Of a stretch of DNA of 22,406 nucleotides, positions 1 to 6,546 are shown one piece after another. The position numbers were made by a program, and so were the translations under genes. The DNA is from Candidatus Woesearchaeota archaeon CG10_big_fil_rev_8_21_14_0_10_36_11 (lineage in GTDB: Archaea > Nanobdellota > Nanobdellia > Woesearchaeales > GW2011-AR9), in assembly GCA_002762845.1 (NCBI GenBank), contig PCYB01000005.1:10282-32687 (forward strand). The letters are read 5' to 3'. Under the pieces are notes generated by a model. It was not told the origin of the DNA. It ran no database searches and was given only the letters and a program-made list of their open reading frames with translations. Within the stretch, counting starts at the first letter, position 1, and each line of letters begins with the position of its first letter.

Positions 1-365
1 TTCGTGTCGGGACACGGTTGATGCATCGACATTTAATCATTGACAAAACAAACATTTCTAAATCAGAAGTAGTTGAAAGGGGATTAACGGGCAACATTTT
101 CCCGCCACGAACAACACGCCATTTCTTTCCATTTAGAAAAATTGATGACATGGACATTTCTCTTACAGAATTAAAGAAAAGCAATCCTGTCGATGTCAAA
201 CATTTTATTGAAGATGTTACTGTTCAGGAAGAGATTGCACATAATGAAGGGTTCATACATGAGATTGACCAAGAGATTGACGAAATTATTAATTATATGT
301 ATGAAGCGCGAAGTGTTAAGGAATATCTTAAATATCAAGTTGAGATGATGAATAAACATATATAA
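1..365 (+). CDS. C-terminal part of an unrecognised protein (5' end outside window)
   Basis: The reading frame is open from the first complete codon (position 3) to the TAA at 363-365, with no stop at the left edge, so this is most likely the C-terminal ~120 residues of a longer protein rather than a small gene starting at the TTG/ATG at 18-23. I do not recognise the family. A segment reading NIFPPRTTRHFFPF is followed by a charged, helical tail rich in Glu and Ile, with no membrane segment. The PPRTT..F.P pattern is loosely reminiscent of a C-terminal motif in DUF1015 proteins, but that is a weak memory-based likeness. It ends 4 bases before the convergent minus-strand gene and has no obvious link to the glycan genes. 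Confidence 0.6.
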   Translation, partial: RVGTRLMHRHLIIDKTNISKSEVVERGLTGNIFPPRTTRHFFPFRKIDDMDISLTELKKSNPVDVKHFIEDVTVQEEIAHNEGFIHEIDQEIDEIINYMYEARSVKEYLKYQVEMMNKHI

Positions 366-369
366 TACT

Positions 370-1362
370 TTACAACTGATTTAATGCATCCCAATCTGTC
401 GTTTCATACTCTGTAATCATTTCTTCCATAAGTGCAGTATACGGTGGCGATGCTTTATTTCGAATCAATTCTTCTTTTACTTTTCTACTTTTTATGATAC
501 GTTCCATTGTATCAGGAAAATTATACTTTTTAAGGTTCTTTTTCATATATTTAGTAGGTTTACGGTTGATTAACTTTTCAATCTTTGCAATGTATGTCCA
601 TGGGTCAACCATCATTTTTTCAAGTGGGATCCATAATACTTGTTTTTTTTGTTCTGGACTCAGTTTCTGATATTCCTTTCTAATATGTTCTAACTTTTTA
701 TAGGTTGACCAAATTGTTCTGTCCATACTTGATAAAGTAAAGTATTCATTTTTATTATCATACAAATTCCACCATGGTACAAGTTTTCCATTTTTTTTCA
801 TAGTCAATGGAAATGATAATGGTGTGTCCCATCGTTCGTCATGTTTCTTTCGGTACTTAGAATTAATCAGATCAATAGGATGATTAACCATTTCTAAAAA
901 ATAAACCTTGTCTTTGTACGTATCAAAAAATAAATTTGGGAAACCTAACGTATCGTGCACCATTATTTGAAGAATTGTCCGTTCTTCTTTTATTCTCTGC
1001 AACGCAACGTTTGCATCTTTAAGAAACATTCTTTTAAGATATCGCCATGGATTGGCATTCCCAAAAACGCCCGAATAATCACCAAATTTAAAATTAACAT
1101 TTCGGCACATCATTTCGTTAAACAATTTAAATTGTAATTCTGATCTAATTAATGCTTTCGCCGCATCTTTATCAATGAGATTATGATAATATAAAAAAGA
1201 AAGCCTTTCGGGAAGAAGTAAACTAAGGGCGGGCAACTCTACTCCATCAAAAGCGGAAAGGACCTGATGAAGTTTTGATTTTCCTGCCCTACCTGTCCCA
1301 TCGACAAGAATCACTTCATTACAAAAATGGGGTGGGCGGTACAGAGTTATTTTGTTGTCCAT
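370..1362 (-). CDS. P-loop sulfotransferase-like protein (paralogue 1)
   Basis: This 330-residue soluble protein has an N-terminal P-loop, DGTGRAGKS (residues 21-29), directly after a hydrophobic strand (EVILV). A later segment, EMVNHPIDLI, resembles the R-x-P-x-D region of sulfotransferases, here with Asn in place of Arg. It is clearly paralogous to the protein at 15146-16153: both begin with an LYR motif, then a V/ID-G P-loop, then share RYLKR, HD.LG, KLVPW and KKQVL blocks. The P-loop is a complete Walker A (GxxxxGKS), unlike the looser 5'-PSB loop of many sulfotransferases, so a kinase or other nucleotide-dependent transferase is possible. With an APS-kinase-like gene at 16150-16659, sulfation of a glycan is the leading inference. 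The ATG at 1362 gives a normal start; no Shine-Dalgarno is visible. Confidence 0.75.
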   Translation of the reverse strand: MDNKITLYRPPHFCNEVILVDGTGRAGKSKLHQVLSAFDGVELPALSLLLPERLSFLYYHNLIDKDAAKALIRSELQFKLFNEMMCRNVNFKFGDYSGVFGNANPWRYLKRMFLKDANVALQRIKEERTILQIMVHDTLGFPNLFFDTYKDKVYFLEMVNHPIDLINSKYRKKHDERWDTPLSFPLTMKKNGKLVPWWNLYDNKNEYFTLSSMDRTIWSTYKKLEHIRKEYQKLSPEQKKQVLWIPLEKMMVDPWTYIAKIEKLINRKPTKYMKKNLKKYNFPDTMERIIKSRKVKEELIRNKASPPYTALMEEMITEYETTDWDALNQL

Positions 1363-1400
1363 AGCGTAAAATCAAACTAATTTAACTTAAAAACTTTGTG

Positions 1401-1408
1401 AATTTAAA
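1401..1408 (-). promoter_or_regulatory. Candidate TATA element for the minus-strand P-loop gene
   Basis: On the minus strand the sequence reads TTTAAATT, about 39 bases upstream of the ATG at 1362. That would place an archaeal start site 10-20 bases before the start codon. The flanking bases are not a good BRE and the whole intergenic region is AT-rich, so this is weak. The divergent flippase gene has only a poor candidate (CTTTAAAA near 1459-1466). Confidence 0.2.
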
Positions 1409-1496
1409 CCAATTTAAGTAAATATTTTCCATTATCAACTAGAACCATAACACATTATCTTTAAAAACCAACCCTCGCTATTCTACCATATCACCT

Positions 1497-2993
1497 ATGG
1501 AAACTTTTCCTATAAATTATACAAAAAAAGCAGTGAAAGGGCTTGGTATTGTTACAGTCCTGATGGCACTGACCTCTTTACTCGCATACATTTTACGAGT
1601 TATCTTGGCACGAAAACTTTCTCCAACAGACTTTGGTTTGTTTTATGCAGTTCTTGCGTTTATGATGTTTCTTCTCATTTTCAGAGATTTTGGGTTGCGG
1701 GTGGGGCTGGTAAAGTTTATTGCGCACTATGCTGTTGAAAGGAATTATTCCAAAATTAAAACACTTATTGCAGCATCCCTCGTGTTTCAATTACTTTCCT
1801 CGGCAATACTTATTATTTTCTTTATAGTATTTTCTTCTTATCTGGCAAAACATTACTTCAAAGATCCGCGGGCATCCATTTTGTTAATACTTTTTGGACT
1901 TTACGTTTTCTTTTCGTTACTTTGTAATGTGGTGTACAGTATCTTGCAGGGGTTCCAAGAAGTAAAATGGTATGCATCAGAAGAACTTATTCGTTTAGGA
2001 GTCACCATTATTGCATTTTTTATATTTTATGCGGTAGGGTACGGAATTCTTTCTGCTGCTATTGCGTTTGTTATCGGCGTGGCATCCGCATTTGTAATCC
2101 TTACACTAAAAGTAATTCACTATTCTGACATCTGGAAAGCTAAAATATACGATTTTAAAGGTGCAACAAAAGAATTGTTTGCATTTTCGGCGCCAGTTAT
2201 CTTCACCGGTATGGGAAACAAAGTTATCGCGTGGTTAGACGTTTTAATGCTAACATACTTTGTTTCTTTGGAAATGGTTGGTATTTATAATGTTGTCCTT
2301 CCAACAGCATTACTTTTCCTTTTCTTCGCGAAAGCAAGTTCTAAGATATTATTACCTATGGTATCTGAGTTATGGTCAAAAAATGATTACAAAAGGCTTT
2401 TTGCAGGTGTACAATTATTGTATAGGTATATGTTTATTATTACTCTTCCTTTAATCATTTCTATTTTTGTTTTTGCACCGTTATTTATCGAAACACTTTT
2501 CGGTCAGGAATATCTTGGTGGGATTGTCGCTTTTAGGATTGTTTTGGTAGGCGTTCTTGGATATGTCATTGCAGCAAACAATCATGCAATAATTACTGCC
2601 GTTGGAAAACCAACGTTAGTCATGAAAATTGTTCTTTTTGCTGCGGTTGCCAACATTGTTCTTAACATTCTTTTAATACCCTCGTTAGGAATCGTTGGTG
2701 CAGCAATCGCAACAGCTATAAGTTATATTTGCATGTTGCTCTTGTCCACTAATTACGTCTCAAAATTTGTTGCCATGGAATCTCCATGGAAAGTGTGGTT
2801 ACGGGTTACTCTTTCAGGGATGATATTTACCGCTGTATTATTTTTTATACCATTGAAAATTCTTACCGGATGGCCAGGGGCAATTTTGTCAGTGTGTATT
2901 GGCGGAATTTTATACTGTGTTACGTTGTATTATCAAAAATTATTAAACCTTACAGAGATTAAACAATTATTGGCTTTGGTACTGCAAAAATAG
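1497..2993 (+). CDS. Wzx-type oligosaccharide flippase (MATE/MOP superfamily)
   Basis: This 498-residue protein is hydrophobic along its whole length, with about 12-14 predicted membrane helices. It starts with an amphipathic segment followed by a helix and a strongly conserved-looking ARKLSPTDFGLFYAVLAF stretch, which matches the N-terminal 'L.p.dfGly.al' signature of polysaccharide-biosynthesis flippases. The closing helices contain the GIVGAAIATAISY pattern also typical of this family. Length is normal for Wzx (about 420-500). The expected role is translocating a lipid-linked oligosaccharide across the cytoplasmic membrane, which fits the nonulosonate and sulfation genes beside it. It lies divergent from the P-loop gene and converges on the methyltransferase with a 5-base gap. 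The specificity cannot be read from sequence. Confidence 0.9.
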   Translation: METFPINYTKKAVKGLGIVTVLMALTSLLAYILRVILARKLSPTDFGLFYAVLAFMMFLLIFRDFGLRVGLVKFIAHYAVERNYSKIKTLIAASLVFQLLSSAILIIFFIVFSSYLAKHYFKDPRASILLILFGLYVFFSLLCNVVYSILQGFQEVKWYASEELIRLGVTIIAFFIFYAVGYGILSAAIAFVIGVASAFVILTLKVIHYSDIWKAKIYDFKGATKELFAFSAPVIFTGMGNKVIAWLDVLMLTYFVSLEMVGIYNVVLPTALLFLFFAKASSKILLPMVSELWSKNDYKRLFAGVQLLYRYMFIITLPLIISIFVFAPLFIETLFGQEYLGGIVAFRIVLVGVLGYVIAANNHAIITAVGKPTLVMKIVLFAAVANIVLNILLIPSLGIVGAAIATAISYICMLLLSTNYVSKFVAMESPWKVWLRVTLSGMIFTAVLFFIPLKILTGWPGAILSVCIGGILYCVTLYYQKLLNLTEIKQLLALVLQK

Positions 2994-2998
2994 TTTTA

Positions 2999-3736
2999 TT
3001 ATTTTGTTCCGACAACAATCAAACTTTTTGTATCAATGTGACATTCACCATCAACAATACGAAGGTTATACACATTTTTAAACTCGTCCGTGCCGTTAAG
3101 ATGAAGGTCAAGAATTTTTTTCTTTACCTCTTCCGAGAGACCACCTGCATTTTCTAGCCAGTTCGTAACACTAAACCCTTTCTGAAGATGGGTAATAACA
3201 TTCACATGTTTAAATCCAGCATTTCTAAACATTTGTACGAGATCTTCTTCTAGGAACACAATTCTCTCTTCTTTTAATTTAAATATTTCTTCATATGCCC
3301 CTTTTAACTCTTTTGTTGGTGGAACGCCTTCTGCAAGGATCATCTTTCCACCAGGTCGTAATACCCGAAAACATTCGTTCATTGCTTTCTGTGTATCTTC
3401 AATGATATGATGAAATACCATCCGTGCCGTCACTTTATCAAATACACCTTCATGAAAGATTCGCTCTCTAATATCCCTTCGAATGAAATATTTATTATCC
3501 TGCCAATTACTATGTTTTAACATATCTTGAGAAATGTCTACACCAATAATTTCTTTTGCGAGTGGAGCAATAGTGTGCGCTATGATCCCTGTACCAGTTC
3601 CAACATCGAGGACTTTATCATCCTTCGTAAATTCTCCTGCTGCAATAATGGCGTTCAAATAAGAATCATCAGTAACCCAATTAAGATTATTATACTTCTG
3701 TGATCGTGTTTTCCAGAATTCTTCTGCTTTAGTCAT
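2999..3736 (-). CDS. Class I SAM-dependent methyltransferase
   Basis: This is a 245-residue protein with a Rossmann-type SAM-binding core: motif I is VLDVGTGTGI (residues 42-51), followed by an acidic strand end GVDIS, then VFDKVTARMVFHHI and VLRPGGKMILAEG, which is the usual order for UbiE/MenG-like class I methyltransferases. The frame is open up to a GTG at 3820, but the extra 28 residues are Lys-rich and atypical. The ATG at 3736 begins MTKAEEFWKTRS, a normal N-terminus for this family, so I chose it. The substrate is unknown; in this location methylation of a sugar or of an N-acyl substituent is plausible. It ends 5 bases from the convergent flippase gene. Confidence 0.85.
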   Translation of the reverse strand: MTKAEEFWKTRSQKYNNLNWVTDDSYLNAIIAAGEFTKDDKVLDVGTGTGIIAHTIAPLAKEIIGVDISQDMLKHSNWQDNKYFIRRDIRERIFHEGVFDKVTARMVFHHIIEDTQKAMNECFRVLRPGGKMILAEGVPPTKELKGAYEEIFKLKEERIVFLEEDLVQMFRNAGFKHVNVITHLQKGFSVTNWLENAGGLSEEVKKKILDLHLNGTDEFKNVYNLRIVDGECHIDTKSLIVVGTK

Positions 3737-3860
3737 GTTTCCATCATTTTTTTTAATCTTTCCCTTGAAGCAATTTTGTTTATCTTTTTTAAATTTAATG
3801 TATTTGTAAACCATTCTCACCTAAAAACATTTTAAGTCTTTAATCCTTACTTCTATTTCA

Positions 3861-3873
3861 GAAACTTTATATA
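3861..3873 (+). promoter_or_regulatory. Archaeal-type BRE/TATA promoter for the plus-strand gene array
   Basis: GAAAC (3861-3865) is followed directly by TTTATATA (3866-3873), a very good match to the archaeal BRE plus TATA-box arrangement. Transcription would be expected to start about 25 bases downstream (near 3895), giving a leader of about 65 bases before the ATG at 3964. The leader holds a short direct repeat of TTAATTAAC-like sequence near 3940-3955 whose role is unknown. The TATA core also reads TATATAAA on the other strand, so it might serve the methyltransferase gene too, but the BRE is only on the plus side. Confidence 0.5.
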
Positions 3874-3963
3874 CTGTCAAATGGCCAAAAATTCTGTAAA
3901 AGAGACACAGTACGACTTTAAAAAATGAGGGAAAGTAATTAACTTAATTAACCTAATTTCAAG

Positions 3964-4407
3964 ATGACACACGAAGAAATACAATTACTAGATGGTGGGA
4001 TTGTGTATGATGATAGAGGAAGCGTTTCTTTTGTCAATAACTTCAATTTTAACGGTATCAAACGATTCTATCAACTAAAAAATGTTTCTCCCCACGTCGT
4101 CCGTGCATATCATGGTCATGAACGGGAAACGAAATATGTCCTGGTTTCAACGGGTAGCGCTAAAATTATCTGTTCAAAGATGGACAATCGAGAACTTACT
4201 GGTCTTCCAGTAACATTTATTCTTCATAGTGCAAAGCCGTCTATCCTTAAGATACCTGCCGGCTTTGCAAACGGTTTCAAAGCGTTGGAAGAGAATACAA
4301 CTATTATCTTTTTTTCTACAAGTTCATTAGAGGAATCTCAAGGGGACGACTTTCGGTTTTCGTGGGATTTCTTTGGAAAAGAAATATGGGTAACAAAAAA
4401 TAGGTGA
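3964..4407 (+). CDS. RmlC/WxcM-like cupin (sugar epimerase or isomerase family)
   Basis: This 147-residue protein is a single cupin fold of the dTDP-sugar epimerase/ketoisomerase kind. It opens with DDRGSVSFVNNF, followed by VVRAYHGHERETKYVLV (residues 45-61), the position of the catalytic His/Arg region in RmlC and FdtA proteins, then KIPAGFANGFKALE (97-109). In classical RmlC the last segment usually reads GFAHGF; here the His is Asn (N103), so activity or substrate may differ. The likely role is 3- and/or 5-epimerisation or keto-isomerisation of a nucleotide sugar. It is the first gene behind the 3861-3873 promoter, and its stop codon lies inside the Shine-Dalgarno of the next gene, so the two are probably co-translated. 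Confidence 0.75.
   Translation: MTHEEIQLLDGGIVYDDRGSVSFVNNFNFNGIKRFYQLKNVSPHVVRAYHGHERETKYVLVSTGSAKIICSKMDNRELTGLPVTFILHSAKPSILKIPAGFANGFKALEENTTIIFFSTSSLEESQGDDFRFSWDFFGKEIWVTKNR
4403..4407 (+). promoter_or_regulatory. Shine-Dalgarno (GGTGA) for the aminotransferase/AKR gene
   Basis: GGTGA lies 7 bases before the ATG at 4415 and contains the TGA stop of the preceding cupin gene, which suggests translational coupling. Confidence 0.6.
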
Positions 4408-4414
4408 ATTTACT

Positions 4415-6535
4415 ATGGATGTACATTCAAATATAACAGAACTTGCAATCAATGGCGGGAAACCAATCCGGGAAACGTTCCTTCCATACGCAACACAATG
4501 GATTGGTGAAGAAGAAAAGAAAGAAGTCATGTCTGTATTAGATTCTAACTGGTTGACAACAGGACCAAAAGTTACACAATTTGAAAAAGAAATTGCAGAG
4601 TTTGTTGGTGCAAAGTATGCCATTGCTGTTAATTCTGGAACTGCAGCGTTACATTGTTGTGTCGGCGCTCTTGATATTGGTCCTGGCGACGAAGTTATCA
4701 CGACAGCATTTACATTTCTGGCAACTTCCAATTGTATTGTGTATCGTGGCGCAACTCCTGTTCTTGTGGATATTGATGAAACAACATACAATATTGATCC
4801 TGAAGAAATCAGAAAGAAAATCACACCGCGAACAAAAGCCATTATTCCTGTTCATTATGCAGGTAATCCGTGTAATATGGATGAAATTAGAAAGATTGCA
4901 AAGGAATATAATCTCAAAATTATTGAAGATGCTGCACATGCCATTTCTGCCGAATACAAAGGACATAAGATTGGAGCATTAAGCGATTTAACAATTTTTA
5001 GTTTTCATCCAGTCAAGAATATGACAACAGCAGAGGGTGGAATCATTACAACAAACGATCCCGAGTTGGCAAAATTATGTGTCATGCACCGTACTCACGG
5101 GATTACCAAAGAAGCAATGGAACGCTACGGCAAAACTGCTGACTGGATGTATGACATGCAACGGCTCGGTCATCGGTATAATATGACTGAATTTCAAGCT
5201 GCGTTAGGGGTTGCTCAATTAAAAAAGTTACCTGCGTTTCAACAGAGACGGGAAGAAATTGTTAAAAAATATGATCTGGCATTTACACACATCCCTGAAC
5301 TGATGTTACAGAAAGTACATCCAGGCATGAAAAGTTCATGGCACCTATATACCATTCGAGTTAACGAAAATATGCTTACAGTTGATAGGAATCAGCTCAT
5401 CAAAGCGTTAAAAGCAGAGAATATTGGAGTTAATGTTCATTATATTCCCATTCATCTTCACTCATATTATCAAAAGAAGTATGGGTTCAAAAGAGGGCAA
5501 TTTTCCATAACAGAAAAAGTGTATGATACTATCATTACATTACCATTGTTTCCCAAAATGGACGATTGTGATGTTGAGGATGTTATTGCCGCTGTTACAA
5601 AAGTCCTATTCCATTATAGAAAAGACAAATTAAGCTCGTTTACGTCTGAAAAAACGTTATTAATGTATCCTACTACGTCAAAGATTGCGTTAGGAACTGC
5701 TCAGTTTGGGTATGATTATGGAATTAATAATACGCGTGGTAAAGTCCCCAAAATAGAAGTGTTTAACATTTTACAATACGCTCTCGATTCAGGAATTACC
5801 GTGTTAGATACCGCATATGGGTATCAGGAGAGTGAAAGTGTCATTGGTGAGTTTATCAAAAACAATCCGCAGTCACAATTAAAAATAATCTCAAAATTTC
5901 ACAATGAAGAAATTGAACGATTTTTTAACGAATCGTTAGAGAGATTGAACTCTTTACATGTGTATGGATATCTTATTCATCATTTTAACAAGTTCTTGGA
6001 ACATCCTGAAATGTGGGAAATGTTACAAAAATTGAAGAAAGAAGGAAAGATACAAAAGATTGGTCTTTCGTTATATCATCCTTATGAAGCGGAATACATT
6101 CTTGATCATAATCTTGACGTTGATATCGTTCAGTTTCCATTTAGTATTTTTGACCAGCGGTTTGCACGATTGCTACCACAACTTAAAGAAAGAGGTATAG
6201 AGATTTATGTGCGATCAGTATTCTTACAAGGTTTATTGTTTAAACATCCAGAAGAATTACATGGAGAGTTTAGTAAAGTACAAGATAAAGTACAACAACT
6301 GCAGAATCTTGCAAAAGAAACAAAAATCCCCCTTTCGGCACTGTGCATTAACTTTGCAGTATTGGACAAATATATTGACAAGGTTATTCTTGGCATAGAC
6401 AGTTTGGAAAATATCAAAGAGAATGTTTCTTCTTTACAATATTATGAGAGGGTACATAACATTTATGGGATTTTAAAAAATATGAAAGAAGATAATGAAA
6501 AAGTTATCCTTCCAATACACTGGAATACAAACTGA
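4415..6535 (+). CDS. DegT/DnrJ-family aminotransferase (PseC-like) fused to an aldo/keto reductase
   Basis: Residues ~10-400 are a DegT/DnrJ/EryC1/StrS PLP aminotransferase. The pattern follows PseC closely: LPYATQWIG, SNWLTTGP, FEKEIAEFVGAKYAIAVNSG, and the PLP lysine K201 in FSFHPVKNMTTAEGG, then HRTHGIT. PseC aminates a 4-keto UDP-sugar in pseudaminic acid synthesis. Residues ~423-690 are an aldo/keto reductase starting KIALGTAQFG, with the full catalytic tetrad visible: D465 and Y470 (LDTAYGY), K494 (ISKFH) and H522 (YLIHHF). There is no stop, frameshift or ribosome site between the halves, so the gene appears to be a true fusion; an internal ATG at 5663 (M417) lacks a Shine-Dalgarno. Separate AKR genes are known near nonulosonate loci in bacteria; the exact AKR step is not established here. 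Confidence 0.85.
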   Translation: MDVHSNITELAINGGKPIRETFLPYATQWIGEEEKKEVMSVLDSNWLTTGPKVTQFEKEIAEFVGAKYAIAVNSGTAALHCCVGALDIGPGDEVITTAFTFLATSNCIVYRGATPVLVDIDETTYNIDPEEIRKKITPRTKAIIPVHYAGNPCNMDEIRKIAKEYNLKIIEDAAHAISAEYKGHKIGALSDLTIFSFHPVKNMTTAEGGIITTNDPELAKLCVMHRTHGITKEAMERYGKTADWMYDMQRLGHRYNMTEFQAALGVAQLKKLPAFQQRREEIVKKYDLAFTHIPELMLQKVHPGMKSSWHLYTIRVNENMLTVDRNQLIKALKAENIGVNVHYIPIHLHSYYQKKYGFKRGQFSITEKVYDTIITLPLFPKMDDCDVEDVIAAVTKVLFHYRKDKLSSFTSEKTLLMYPTTSKIALGTAQFGYDYGINNTRGKVPKIEVFNILQYALDSGITVLDTAYGYQESESVIGEFIKNNPQSQLKIISKFHNEEIERFFNESLERLNSLHVYGYLIHHFNKFLEHPEMWEMLQKLKKEGKIQKIGLSLYHPYEAEYILDHNLDVDIVQFPFSIFDQRFARLLPQLKERGIEIYVRSVFLQGLLFKHPEELHGEFSKVQDKVQQLQNLAKETKIPLSALCINFAVLDKYIDKVILGIDSLENIKENVSSLQYYERVHNIYGILKNMKEDNEKVILPIHWNTN

Positions 6536-6540
6536 GGAGA
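6534..6540 (+). promoter_or_regulatory. Shine-Dalgarno (GAGGAGA) for the cytidylyltransferase fusion
   Basis: GAGGAGA sits 6 bases before the ATG at 6547 and overlaps the TGA stop of the previous gene. The same leader (GAGGAGA, then ATATTATGACA) precedes the GAPDH-like gene at 13005. Confidence 0.6.
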
Positions 6541-6546
6541 CATATT

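Noticed and set aside
3..40. Similarity between the left-edge protein (RVGT...HR..IID) and the right-edge minus-strand protein (RVATGHR.AID), with TTCGTGT...ACxCGG at DNA level, suggesting inverted terminal repeats of an island.
   Set aside because: The match is about 17 bases with mismatches and the proteins diverge at once; window edges make it untestable. Treated as chance.
3737..3820. N-terminal extension of the methyltransferase from a GTG at 3820.
   Set aside because: The 28 residues are Lys-rich and atypical; the ATG at 3736 starts a standard methyltransferase N-terminus. A GGTGA near 3814-3818 is too close to the ATG at 3814 to be a convincing site.
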